Shown in pieces: positions 16,518-24,296 of a stretch of DNA of 64,000 nt. The notes under the pieces are model-generated. The model did not search any database. It was not told the DNA's origin and worked only from the letters and a program-made list of their open reading frames with translations. The stretch is from JAFGIG01 sp964397545 (GTDB lineage Bacteria > SDB-A). Location: assembly GCA_964397545.1 (NCBI GenBank), contig CAYNIW010000001.1, forward strand, positions 62,001-126,000. Direction: 5' to 3'. A program made the translations under genes and the position numbers. Numbering within the stretch: the stretch's first letter is position 1; the number at the start of each line of letters is the position of its first letter.

Positions 16518-17642
16518 TTATTTGACGGCGGTAAAAAGTTCGCTGACAGAGACGTTGTAGTGCAGTCTGTTGACGGTTGAAGCTATTCTCTTTGAAAGGC
16601 TGTGGAACTTGACGAAATCGAGCTCAAGAATTTCGGGTATCTGGGGTATTGTGTCGGTGACGTGCATTTCCCTGAGCCCGTATTTTTCGTGAGCCTCGAG
16701 GAGCCCGGCGAGATGTTTCTTTTTCATCTTAAGATGTGATATTGCGACATATATATCCTCTATGCCGTGGTTTGTATAAAGGTTTTTAGTCACGTTCAGA
16801 AAAGAACTGCCGGTCACTGTTTCGTCGTCTGTGATGAGGGCTGTTTTTTTTTCTTCGAGGTCGCCGATTACACCGAGCATGTCTGATTTGTCTTTGCTTT
16901 GGCGGAACTTGTTGACGATAGCGTGCGATATGCCCATGGCATCGGCAAAATGTATGGTGAACTTGGCTCCTCCGGAATCTGTTGAAACCGCTACCGCATC
17001 CTTTCGGTCTTTGAAAGAGGAAAAAATTTCAAGAAAAAGATCGAGGCCGCTGAGGGCGACAAGAGTCATGTCTGGTTCGTAGAGGCCGAAAAGAGAAAGA
17101 GCGTGAGGATGATATGTCAGGTGGATGTTTGCTCCCGCGACTTTGAGCTGGTCGGCGAAAAGCTTGGCGAGAGTGGCTTCCCTTTTCATAAAAGTCGGTT
17201 TGTCCTGCCTTGAATAAGGAGAATAAGGCGTGACGACCGTAATTGTCTGAGCCCTGTGAGCTTTAAGTGTCCTTACTGCCTGCAGTAGCTGTTGGAGGTT
17301 TTCGTTTACAGTTTTGCCAGAGATGTTTTCGTGAATACACTGAAAAATAAAAGCGTTGGAACCCGCGACGTGCCTTGTGAGGCGCGGGCAGGTCTCCGAA
17401 TCTTCGAAAATCATCGTCAGAGGTTTTTCAAAGGTTCCGATTAAAGGTATCTCTTTCAGGTCGCTTCCGTTTATCCTCAGCATTTCCTCGTAATGTTCCT
17501 TCACGGATAAAGCGAGAGGGACTCCTGAATTGCAGGCGACAAACAAAAGCCAGCCGTTAGGCCCCAGCAGAAGGCGGCTCTTTGTCTTTTCGAATCTTTC
17601 CGGAGCAATGAAGTTTTGACTGAACTTGTCCATGTTTATCAT
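16518..17642 (-). CDS. prs: Ribose-phosphate pyrophosphokinase homologue
   Basis: 374 residues, about 60 more than standard PRPP synthetase. It has the ATP-binding flexible-loop region as VTPYSPYSRQDKP (near residue 140) followed by KREATLAKLFADQL, a ribose-5-phosphate loop region STDSGGAKFT, and the PRPP loop ALITDDETVTGSSF. The PRPP loop departs from the usual DDxxDTGGT: two acidic residues are kept but the second Asp is Val and the Gly-Gly pair is Gly-Ser. It probably makes PRPP from ribose-5-phosphate and ATP, but the changes leave activity or regulation open. A GGAGGT site precedes the ATG. It starts 19 bp after the MATE-like gene. Confidence 0.8.
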   Translation of the reverse strand: MINMDKFSQNFIAPERFEKTKSRLLLGPNGWLLFVACNSGVPLALSVKEHYEEMLRINGSDLKEIPLIGTFEKPLTMIFEDSETCPRLTRHVAGSNAFIFQCIHENISGKTVNENLQQLLQAVRTLKAHRAQTITVVTPYSPYSRQDKPTFMKREATLAKLFADQLKVAGANIHLTYHPHALSLFGLYEPDMTLVALSGLDLFLEIFSSFKDRKDAVAVSTDSGGAKFTIHFADAMGISHAIVNKFRQSKDKSDMLGVIGDLEEKKTALITDDETVTGSSFLNVTKNLYTNHGIEDIYVAISHLKMKKKHLAGLLEAHEKYGLREMHVTDTIPQIPEILELDFVKFHSLSKRIASTVNRLHYNVSVSELFTAVK

Positions 17643-17661
17643 TTATACCTCCATATTAAAT

Positions 17662-19023
17662 TTATGTCCCGGCGGGTTTCGTGTATGACCTGTAAAAATT
17701 CCTTCTGTATCCGTGAGAAGAGACTATTTTTCTGTAGGGAATGAAAAGATATGCGTTTGCCGCCGCCCTTCCGAGGACGACAGCCGCGGCGGCGGCATAA
17801 ATCCCTACCATGTCGAAAAATTTTATCGCCGACAGCATAGTCAGAACTATTACTGCAACTTCCGTAGCTGTGGCGACCGTTATCGGATAAGTAAGCCTTG
17901 AATTGACGAGAACGGACCTCTGCCAGGCGAGGAGAGAAGTCAAAGCAGGCATGAAAGAGAGTATGGCAAAAGGTATAGCCGTGAGAAAGAGCAGTTCACC
18001 GGAGAGGAACGACACGTGCTTGAACCACAGAAATGACAGAGGAGTTATTGATAAAACAGCTGGGATGATGCTGGTTATGAGTCCGAGTTTGAACACGAAA
18101 TTTCTCAGAGGTATGAAGTTTTCGTATTTTGCCCCAAGAAGGGCGAGACCCGCTTCCTGAAACGAAAAACCGAAACTTCTGAAGATAAAAACTAAAGCGT
18201 TAATGACGGGAAGAACAGCAAGGGATTCTATTGACATGCGTGATTTAGCCAGGAAAAAGGTCAGCAGAGGGTTTATTCCGAGAATAAGATACGACGTCAT
18301 AGCGAGAGGATAGTAAAATGAGATTATCTCGCGCAAACCGAGCGTTTTGCCTTCCAGAGGCTCCGAAGTGACTTTTTTTACTGCTTTAACGCTCATAAGC
18401 CTTGTCGCGGCGGCTTCGAGCATCACTCCAGCTGAAAGGGAAGCGGCTCCGACAGAAGCTCCGGAGATGTCGGTAAAGAGAAAGAGAAAAATTCCAGTGA
18501 CGGACATGACAAAAAGCCTGACGAAAGTTCCTGCGGCGACTTTTTTTGTCTGTCCCTGTCTAATGAGGATACCCTGATAAAATCGTCTGTATCCTATGGC
18601 TCCTGCCCACGGAAGCATCAAAATGGAAGAGGAATGTGCGAGAGAAGCGATTTGGGAGTTCAGTTTGAGGACATCTTTCGCGAGAAATTTAAATATGAAT
18701 GGAACATTGATAAAGACGTGAAGAATTGTGACTGCGGCTATAATTGTAAATATGAAATTTCTAAGAGATATGTATTTTTTTCTGTCGTTGACGAGCGCCA
18801 CCGAAGCAGACAATATCATAACGACAGGCGCTTCAACGAGCAGAGCTATTGAAAAAGCGACTCCGTATGCGGCGAGATTGTATTTAGCGTCGTGAATTCT
18901 CCCGATTATAGCCGTTATGAAAGGAGCTTCCGACGCCATCATGAGCCATGTAAAAGAAAGGGGAAGCCAGAAGGCGAAAATCTGTCTTGAGGTCAATCCC
19001 TTTTCTTTTTCCGAATTCGGCAT
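17662..19023 (-). CDS. MATE-like (MOP superfamily) membrane transporter
   Basis: 453 residues with about 12 hydrophobic segments and short loops. Features are FWLPLSFTWLMMASEAPFI in the first helix, a middle cytoplasmic loop (MSVKAVKKVTSEPLEGK) dividing two similar halves, and FYYPLAMTSYLILGINPLL starting the second half. This is the organisation of MOP flippases and MATE exporters; the wording also resembles ANKH-type proteins. The substrate could be a drug, a small metabolite or pyrophosphate. There is no Shine-Dalgarno sequence before the ATG, and the promoter places transcription start almost on the start codon. It leads a three-gene minus-strand run with prs and the lipoprotein gene. Confidence 0.72.
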   Translation of the reverse strand: MPNSEKEKGLTSRQIFAFWLPLSFTWLMMASEAPFITAIIGRIHDAKYNLAAYGVAFSIALLVEAPVVMILSASVALVNDRKKYISLRNFIFTIIAAVTILHVFINVPFIFKFLAKDVLKLNSQIASLAHSSSILMLPWAGAIGYRRFYQGILIRQGQTKKVAAGTFVRLFVMSVTGIFLFLFTDISGASVGAASLSAGVMLEAAATRLMSVKAVKKVTSEPLEGKTLGLREIISFYYPLAMTSYLILGINPLLTFFLAKSRMSIESLAVLPVINALVFIFRSFGFSFQEAGLALLGAKYENFIPLRNFVFKLGLITSIIPAVLSITPLSFLWFKHVSFLSGELLFLTAIPFAILSFMPALTSLLAWQRSVLVNSRLTYPITVATATEVAVIVLTMLSAIKFFDMVGIYAAAAAVVLGRAAANAYLFIPYRKIVSSHGYRRNFYRSYTKPAGT

Positions 19024-19030
19024 GCTTTAG

Positions 19031-19059
19031 ATTAAAAAGGCATAGCTCAATGTTGTCAA
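19031..19059 (-). promoter_or_regulatory. Strong sigma-70-like promoter, leaderless, for the MATE-like gene
   Basis: On the minus strand a perfect TTGACA (19059-19054) is followed after 17 bp by TTTAAT (19036-19031). The start codon is seven bases beyond the -10, so the mRNA would begin at or one base before the ATG at 19023. Confidence 0.65.
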
Positions 19060-19100
19060 ATTTATTTTTATGGTTATATTTCATGGAAAAGGAGGTTTTA

Positions 19101-19334
19101 GTGTCAGTTAAAATTTATACTACGCCTACATGTTCTTACTGCAATTCCGTAAAAACATATCTGCGTCAGAAAGGCATTTCATTCAGCGAAGTTGACGTGT
19201 CGAAAAATCAGACGGCGGCAGATGAGATGGTCAGAAAGAGCAATCAATACGGAGTCCCTGTTATAGATGCCAACGGAAAGATAATTGTGGGTTTCAACAA
19301 ACCAGCTCTCGACAGAGCATTGAATTTAACCTGA
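19101..19334 (+). CDS. Small glutaredoxin/NrdH-like thioredoxin-fold protein
   Basis: 77 residues from GTG 19101, chosen because AAGGAGG sits at 19089-19095, six bases upstream; the ATG at 19083 lies before that site. The protein is one thioredoxin fold: YTTPTCSYCNSVKTYLR with redox motif CSYC near the N-terminus, the cis-proline QYGVPVID, and GKIIVGFNKPALDRAL. It most resembles the YruB/NrdH-type glutaredoxin-like family that reduces disulfides in small proteins. It is transcribed divergently from the MATE-like gene and converges on hutH, so it appears monocistronic. Confidence 0.88.
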   Translation: MSVKIYTTPTCSYCNSVKTYLRQKGISFSEVDVSKNQTAADEMVRKSNQYGVPVIDANGKIIVGFNKPALDRALNLT

Positions 19335-19355
19335 ACTTTTGATGTATTTAGATCC

Positions 19356-20870
19356 TTAGATTTTGTCAATAATAGGATTCATGCTTCCGTCGGAAGGGCA
19401 GGAGGAGAGAACTTCTATCTGCGGCGAAACTTCGTGATCCTCGGGAATAAAAGGCGTCTTTTCTCTGATAAACTCCTGTATGAGCGACGTTCCTCTGCCG
19501 AGTTTTTCTCTTTTCTGACAGAGATCTACTGCCCTTGACGCCGAAAGAAACTCGATGGCAATAATTTTTGATACGAGTTCTGCTGATTCGAGGCATTTAA
19601 GTGAAGCGTTTGATCCGAAACTGACATGATCCTCTCTCCCTGCAGAGGTGGGTATTGAATCCGAAGAGCAGGGATTTGCCTTGCTTTTGACAAGATTCAG
19701 AAGGGATGCGGCGGTCAGATGGGCTATCATATATCCGGATTCGACACCGGGTTCAGACGCGAGAAATGGAGGCAGTCCGCTTCTTTTGTCGTCGAGTATT
19801 AAGTCTATTCTTCTCTCCGATATTGCCGCTATATTGGAAAGCGCGAGAGAAAGAGAATCCATGGCGAAAGCTATGGGCTGGCCGTGAAAATTACCCCCGG
19901 ACAGTATTTCGCCTTCTTCGGGAAAAACTATCGGGTTGTCCGTCACAGAATTTATCTCTACGCAGAGTGTTTTTTCGACGGACGCGAGAGCGTCCTTTAG
20001 GACTCCATGGACCTGCGGCATGCACCTTAAGGAATACGGATCCTGAACTCTGCGGTGGGATTCCGAACCGACGTTGGAACTGCCGCCGATGAACTTCCGG
20101 ATGTTCTCCGCCGATTGCATCTGGCCCGGATACGCTCTGAGCGCATGGATTTTTTGGTCGAAAGCTTCAGGCCTTCCGTCTAAGGCTTCGAGGGTCAAGG
20201 CTCCGGACATATCGCAGGAAAGGGATAAATTTTTCGCCTTGAAGAAAGAGAGGATACCGAGCGCAGTCATGAACTGAGTCCCGTTTAAGAGGGCGAGACC
20301 TTCTTTCGCCTTGAGGACGAGAGGCTTTAGCCCTGTTTTTGAAAAAAAATTTTGAGCCCGTATTTTTTCTCCTCTGAAAAATATCTCTCCCCTTCCGATA
20401 AGGCAGAGGGCGAGATGCGCGAGAGGGGCGAGGTCTCCCGACGCGCCTACCGATCCGAGAGAGGGAACGGCGGGGTAGGCTCTGAAGTTTAGGAAATCTT
20501 TGAGAAGCAGGAGAACATCGGTGCGGACGCCTGAATGGCCTTTTGCCATGACGCAGGCACGCAGAAACATCATCGCCCGGACAGCCTCCTCTGATAAAAG
20601 GGGTCCTGTCCCGCAGGAGTGGGAGAGGACGAGGTTCAGCTGGAGTTTGTCTATCATTGAAGCGGATATCTTTTTCTCGGCCAAAGAACCGAATCCAGTG
20701 TTTATGCCGTAAACGGATGTCTTTCCTGAAGCGGCTTTCTCGACCGCGGACCTCGCTTTTTTTACTTTTTCAAGCGCGCTTTGGGTTATATCGACTTCAG
20801 CCATTCCCATCGAGACTTTAATCACTTCTTCAAGGGTTGTGTTTTTTTCAGATATAAAGACTTTTTTCAC
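19356..20870 (-). CDS. hutH: Histidine ammonia-lyase
   Basis: 504 residues, standard HutH length. The MIO prosthetic group forms from Ala143-Ser144-Gly145 in the signature GSVGASGDLAPLAH. Other family blocks are YGINTGFGSLAEK near residue 54, NGTQFMTALG, NPIVFPEEGEILSGGNFHGQ, and the C-terminal DHVSFGSNA. It deaminates histidine to urocanate. No hutU, hutI or hutG is near, so histidine catabolism is encoded elsewhere or stops at urocanate; a tyrosine-type lyase is an alternative. The start is GTG 20870, preceded by GGAGGA. Confidence 0.93.
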   Translation of the reverse strand: MKKVFISEKNTTLEEVIKVSMGMAEVDITQSALEKVKKARSAVEKAASGKTSVYGINTGFGSLAEKKISASMIDKLQLNLVLSHSCGTGPLLSEEAVRAMMFLRACVMAKGHSGVRTDVLLLLKDFLNFRAYPAVPSLGSVGASGDLAPLAHLALCLIGRGEIFFRGEKIRAQNFFSKTGLKPLVLKAKEGLALLNGTQFMTALGILSFFKAKNLSLSCDMSGALTLEALDGRPEAFDQKIHALRAYPGQMQSAENIRKFIGGSSNVGSESHRRVQDPYSLRCMPQVHGVLKDALASVEKTLCVEINSVTDNPIVFPEEGEILSGGNFHGQPIAFAMDSLSLALSNIAAISERRIDLILDDKRSGLPPFLASEPGVESGYMIAHLTAASLLNLVKSKANPCSSDSIPTSAGREDHVSFGSNASLKCLESAELVSKIIAIEFLSASRAVDLCQKREKLGRGTSLIQEFIREKTPFIPEDHEVSPQIEVLSSCPSDGSMNPIIDKI

Positions 20871-21207
20871 AAAATCCTCCGTTTAAATGATAAAAAATAT
20901 TTTATCAAATTATCAGACCAAAAGAATACAAAAAACAGAAAAATCCACTGCGAAAGACTATCCGGTGTCATATATCTATACGAATTTAATAAGAAAGGAC
21001 CAGATATTTTATGGTTACATAAAAAGCGTAACACGAAGAAAAATAAATTAAAGAAGAGGATTTAACCGCGAATTAACCTAAAAAGAAAATTAATGAATAT
21101 ACAAAATACTTATCCAGAAAAGATCTCTTTTCCAAATCTACGTCTCTATAAAAAAAAGCACAGCCGCGCCGCTGACAGCAAACGCATGTAATAAATCGTT
21201 TTCTTTA
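20871..21207. other. 337-bp noncoding, AT-rich stretch at the island edge
   Basis: No credible gene on either strand. It contains the hutH ribosome binding site, an inverted repeat GATAAAA-AATA-TTTTATC at 20889-20906, and otherwise unpatterned AT-rich sequence. Base composition changes here from the body of the window to the AT-rich restriction-modification region, so this may be one boundary of an inserted segment. No integrase, tRNA or clear att site was seen. Confidence 0.6.
20889..20906. repeat. 7-bp inverted repeat upstream of hutH
   Basis: GATAAAA and TTTTATC separated by AATA, about 19 bp before the hutH start codon. The position suits an operator or a promoter-overlapping dyad, but nothing shows which protein would bind. 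Confidence 0.35.
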
Positions 21208-22044
21208 TTATATCTTTATTTGAAATACAAGAAAATATCCGTTGAAATGATGTTTCAATTTGAATGAAGTAAATATTTTTATTTCTTTTCTTGTAAAAGT
21301 TTTGTCCATTTTGTTTAAAGCAGTTTCCTTGTCAGTTTCAGAATGATATGGTAAAATGAAATTCAAAGTATTATCTGAAATTTCAGGGTATTTTTTTTCA
21401 TTGAGTATGTTTCCTTCGGCTTTTACTTCAGTCATAATACGAAATCGAAGCTTCACCGATGCTTTATTAACATTTCTAACTTTGCTAAAATTTTCCTGTT
21501 CTGAAAATATTGATGTTAACAATTCTTTGATTTTTGGCGTAATTTTTATATGTCTTTCAGTTAATCGTTCATTTAATACCTGTGAAAACGACGAACTGAT
21601 AAGTTCTCTGGTTTGTATGGTTTCAAAGAAACTGCCATGAATCAATGCTATTTTTTGAGATGCCTTTTTTTTATTTTTACCTCTAACTAGATAATATACT
21701 TCTCTAATAGGTAACGAATAAATATTATCTCCTGCGTCAACCATTTGTTGTCTAATGATACTATTTTCACCTTTTATAACTTTTTCAATTTCTTTTTTCC
21801 CTGTTGGAATAGTAGAATTAAATGAAGAAACAGTATAAGTATCGCTATCCTTAAGTTCTATTAACTCTCCACCAGTAAAAAGAGAATTATTAGATGTAAG
21901 TCTAATAGCTAAATCAGGGAATTGACCTTTGTTTTGACATGATAACAATGAAGTATCAAAAGGAAAATCCTCTAATTTTACAATATTAATAAATTGTTTC
22001 TTTTGTAAAACCAAAGACTTGAAAAAATGATAAATAGAATACAT
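21208..22044 (-). CDS. Putative type II restriction endonuclease
   Basis: 278 residues. A PD-(D/E)xK-type site can be read: Pro43-Asp44 in GQFPDLAIRL and Glu63-x-Lys65 in GELIELKDS, 19 residues apart, the spacing common in restriction enzymes. The remainder is Lys-rich with no other recognised domain. The strongest support is context: its ATG overlaps the stop of the DNA methyltransferase gene by one base (TAATG), so the two are translationally coupled. The recognition sequence cannot be read. The gene is much richer in AT than neighbouring genes, suggesting recent acquisition. A function other than restriction is possible but less likely. Confidence 0.7.
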   Translation of the reverse strand: MYSIYHFFKSLVLQKKQFINIVKLEDFPFDTSLLSCQNKGQFPDLAIRLTSNNSLFTGGELIELKDSDTYTVSSFNSTIPTGKKEIEKVIKGENSIIRQQMVDAGDNIYSLPIREVYYLVRGKNKKKASQKIALIHGSFFETIQTRELISSSFSQVLNERLTERHIKITPKIKELLTSIFSEQENFSKVRNVNKASVKLRFRIMTEVKAEGNILNEKKYPEISDNTLNFILPYHSETDKETALNKMDKTFTRKEIKIFTSFKLKHHFNGYFLVFQIKI

Positions 22045-22922
22045 TAGCCGCCAAATAATAATGGTAATTGAGTAGTATTTTTGTTTTGAACTTCAAAATT
22101 ATCACCCCAAATATCATTCAAATTTTCAGTACATATATAATCTTTATAGTACTTTTGAATAAGATCGGATTCTCTTAGATTTTGCAAACGTTCTTTAATA
22201 CAATTTGCATTTTCAGGATCAATTTCAATTCCTATTGAATTACGATGAAGTTGATGTGCTACGACTAATGTTGTTCCTGTTCCAGCAAAAGGATCAAAAA
22301 CAAAATCACCAACTTTTGATGACGTTAAAATTATTCGCAATAGTAATGCTATGGGTGCTTGTTGTTTATGCAATCTTTCTCCGCTTTTATTTCTAATTGC
22401 TTCATTCCCCGCAAAATATCCTGAAGTTAATTCCCTGATATCGTCCCAAACATCTGTTACATAAACTCCATTTTCTCGTTGTATTTTGAAACTTGCAGGC
22501 AATTCAGGTTCTATTCGCAAACGATGAAAGGTATTTACTTTTTCACCTTTGGTTGCATAAACAATTATTTGGAAATGTTTTCCATATTTATTTGCAACTG
22601 GTACTGCTGATGTCTTTTTTTTCCAGACAATCAAATTTTGAAATATCCACCCAGTTTCTCGTAATATTTTTAATACAAATTCCGTATTTTTTTCACGTTG
22701 CATAAAATAAATAGCTCCGCCTATGTTTGTTATTTCATTAACATGTTGGCAAACTTTTTTCATCATTTTCCAGTATTCCTGCTCGCTCATATTATCATTA
22801 TGAAATGCATAGTCCTTTTGCTGATTAAAAGGAGGATCTAAAAAAGTCAAATCAACATTTTGAGAAATCATTTTTTTCTCAAATGCGATTAAGCAATCAT
22901 TATTTATTATTGTGAAATTCAT
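22044..22922 (-). CDS. Type II DNA methyltransferase (N6-adenine/N4-cytosine, beta class)
   Basis: 292 residues. Catalytic motif IV DPPF (Asp29-Phe32, in LTFLDPPFN) comes before the SAM-binding motif I FDPFAGTGTT (Asp210 onward), the order of beta-class amino-methyltransferases. The motif X-like HKQQAPIALL lies between them near residue 185. DPPF rather than DPPY does not decide between adenine N6 and cytosine N4. It should protect host DNA from the downstream endonuclease. No Shine-Dalgarno sequence is visible before the ATG; a TAAAAT hexamer at 22936-22931 lies eight bases upstream, but no -35 was found. Codon usage is AT-rich. Confidence 0.9.
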   Translation of the reverse strand: MNFTIINNDCLIAFEKKMISQNVDLTFLDPPFNQQKDYAFHNDNMSEQEYWKMMKKVCQHVNEITNIGGAIYFMQREKNTEFVLKILRETGWIFQNLIVWKKKTSAVPVANKYGKHFQIIVYATKGEKVNTFHRLRIEPELPASFKIQRENGVYVTDVWDDIRELTSGYFAGNEAIRNKSGERLHKQQAPIALLLRIILTSSKVGDFVFDPFAGTGTTLVVAHQLHRNSIGIEIDPENANCIKERLQNLRESDLIQKYYKDYICTENLNDIWGDNFEVQNKNTTQLPLLFGG

Positions 22923-23151
22923 AATTGTTTATTTTAAGAACAGGTGACGATTTATTTTTTTTGAATTGTTGAAATAATAAACAGTAAAGAAATGATTAGG
23001 CATTTCACCTTCCTTGTAGTTTATAAAGAGAATAATAGAACCAAGACAAACACAAGTCAAATAAGGATTTTACTGTTTAATCCTCGCTAACCATAACTTG
23101 TTTTTTTAATTTCGGAATATGTTATTACTAGATTTGACTCAGGATTTTAAC

Positions 23152-23195
23152 ATCTCATCGAGGAGAATTGACAAAATCTGTCAATAGTCAAGACC
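23152..23195 (+). repeat. 44-bp direct repeat, copy 1
   Basis: Begins ATCTCATCGAGGAGAATTG and ends TAGTCAAGACC. It matches 23875-23918 with about seven mismatches in 44 bases, in the same orientation. It contains a perfect dyad TTGACA-AAATC-TGTCAA. It lies just downstream of the brnA stop codon. Confidence 0.75.
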
Positions 23196-23205
23196 AGAAA
23201 AAATA

Positions 23206-23463
23206 TTACTGTCTGACTTGATAATGCAAAGTATATTTATCGAGAACCGTTTTTATCATTGTCTGATATGGAACCCCTGCTTTCTTTGCTTTCCTTTTAA
23301 AAAAATCTATGCTTTTTTTACTTAATAGAATTGTAATCTTAACGGTTTCTTCTTTTTTAACCAAATTTTCCGGCGCCGGAAGAAAATCTTCTATTACTTC
23401 AGAAGCAAGAACCGCTTCAGATACATATTTTGGGGCTTTTTTATATGTTATTTTTTTCTTCAT
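23206..23463 (-). CDS. brnA: BrnA-like antitoxin
   Basis: 85 residues. The C-terminal half (KITILLSKKSIDFFKRKAKK, then GVPYQTMIKTVLDKY) is the ribbon-helix-helix-like DNA-binding part with the YQT-[MR]-I motif of BrnA/COG3514 antitoxins. The Lys-rich N-terminal half would wrap the toxin. In brnTA systems the antitoxin follows the toxin gene, neutralises BrnT and represses the operon. Here its ATG lies inside the end of the brnT frame (23-bp overlap), the usual arrangement. The antitoxin frame is intact although the toxin frame is not. Confidence 0.8.
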   Translation of the reverse strand: MKKKITYKKAPKYVSEAVLASEVIEDFLPAPENLVKKEETVKITILLSKKSIDFFKRKAKKAGVPYQTMIKTVLDKYTLHYQVRQ

Positions 23464-23719
23464 GCTTTTTTCTCCCTTCTCTCCAATATCCCGCTCCGAA
23501 TATCCTGATTTTTTGATCCCTTATTGTAAATCTGACAGTTAAAATATCATTATCAATTTTTCCAAAACAGAAATATCTTTTTTCTCTTTTCGTTGAATGT
23601 TTTATATCAAGTGTTATTACTCTTTTTATATCAAAAAAAGCATTTTGAGCTTAAGAAAATGAAATTCCATGTTTTTGAATGTTTTCAATGTTTTTTACAT
23701 CATCCCATTCAAACTGCAT
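23441..23719 (-). pseudogene. brnT: BrnT-like RNase toxin, interrupted by a nonsense codon
   Basis: Reading the minus strand from ATG 23719 gives a 92-codon BrnT frame: MQFEWDDVKNIENIQKHGIS, then FS, a TAA at codon 23 (23653-23651), then AQNAFFDIKRVITL, KREKRYFCFGKID, IRIFGAGYWREGRKKHEE, ending at TAA 23443-23441. Family landmarks are kept on both sides of the stop: FEWD-x-x-K, KHGISF, the RxxIxG-type strand and the C-terminal R-x-x-E/K-rich helix. The family normally has FxEA at the stop position, so a single GAA-to-TAA change explains it. The frame is otherwise open, so the mutation looks recent or is a sequencing error. BrnT is a ribosome-independent RNase in characterised systems. Confidence 0.8.
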
Positions 23720-23874
23720 AATGACTAATATACATAATAAATACCATATATCAATACATATTTAATTTAAAAAACAATAAAAAATGTAATTTTAAATTGC
23801 GTCCAGCAATTTCAAAGGCTGTGTAGCTTTACGAGTTTAATATGAGAAGATATTCAACAAAACGGTTTATCATT

Positions 23875-23918
23875 ATCTCGTCGAGGGGAATCGTCAGAAT
23901 CTGTCAAATGTCAAGACC
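23875..23918 (+). repeat. 44-bp direct repeat, copy 2
   Basis: Begins ATCTCGTCGAGGGGAATCG and ends AATGTCAAGACC, matching copy 1 at 23152-23195 with about seven differences. The central dyad is degenerate here. Together the copies bracket the brnTA locus in direct orientation, 679 bp apart end to start. Confidence 0.75.
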
Positions 23919-23994
23919 TGGCACCTAATCATAAATGTGATTTGTTAATTTAAAATTTTAAGATAAGAAAATTTAAACCACAAAGGTTTACTTA

Positions 23995-24113
23995 TTTACC
24001 AAAGTAAAAAATCTTATTTACCTAAGTAAATAAGAGAGCTACAGGAAGGAGTAAATCATAAATGATTTTAATCTTATTTGCCTTCGGCAATTAAGAGAGC
24101 TACAAGAAGTAAA
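23995..24113. repeat. Three related stem-loops, two within a 44-46 bp direct repeat
   Basis: Stem-loop 1 is TTTAC-CAAA-GTAAA (23995-24008). Stem-loop 2 is a perfect 9-bp stem CTTATTTAC / GTAAATAAG with loop CTAA (24013-24034). Stem-loop 3 is CTTATTTGCC / GGCAATTAAG with loop TTC and one mismatch (24073-24095). Units 24010-24055 and 24070-24113 share AATCTTATTT at the start and AAGAGAGCTACARGAAG after the stem, so stem-loops 2 and 3 are copies whose stem sequences changed while pairing was kept. Confidence 0.7.
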
Positions 24114-24137
24114 ACCAAAACTCACAAATTTCTTTTA

Positions 24138-24270
24138 TTCACTTCGTGAAGGAAAAATGTATTCATTTTTCCCTTCGTGAAGGGATAAAGCAACGATTTA
24201 TCCCGCTTCGTGGTGGAAATTGTATTTGTATTTATTATTAAGAAAAGATATCCACCGCGAAGGGCGGTGG
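24138..24270. repeat. Run of stem-loops with CTTCG cores, two mutually exclusive
   Basis: Pairings seen in order: TTCAC-TTC-GTGAA (24138-24150); GGAAAAATG-TATT-CATTTTTCC, perfect 9-bp stem (24151-24172); CCCTTC-GT-GAAGGG (24171-24184); GGGATAAA-7 nt-TTTATCCC (24182-24204); and CCACCGC-5 nt-GCGGTGG (24252-24270). The third and fourth share GGG at 24182-24184 and cannot form together. A segment near 24205-24220 (CGCTTCG then TGGTGGA) can also pair imperfectly with 24251-24265. The nature of the element (RNA, processing signal or palindromic repeat family) is not known. Confidence 0.65.
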
Positions 24271-24296
24271 TAGAAATATTCTTTGTCTTTTTTTCT

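Larger units (their letters stand above)
23720..24296. other. 577-bp noncoding stretch rich in stem-loops
   Basis: No credible gene on either strand. The first part is AT-rich and holds repeat copy 2 (23875-23918). From 23995 onward it is almost continuous inverted repeats, described as separate entries. The right end runs into the Mth938-like gene stop at 24297. Confidence 0.7.

Noticed and set aside
20781..21065. 94-codon plus-strand frame near the hutH start
   Set aside because: It begins inside hutH on the opposite strand and runs into AT-rich noncoding DNA with Lys/Asn-rich filler composition.
23995..24270. CRISPR array
   Set aside because: The repeats are palindromic hairpins of changing sequence with irregular spacing. 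There are no constant repeats with unique spacers and no cas genes.
23995..24270. Integron attC array
   Set aside because: No integrase and no gene cassettes between the stem-loops.
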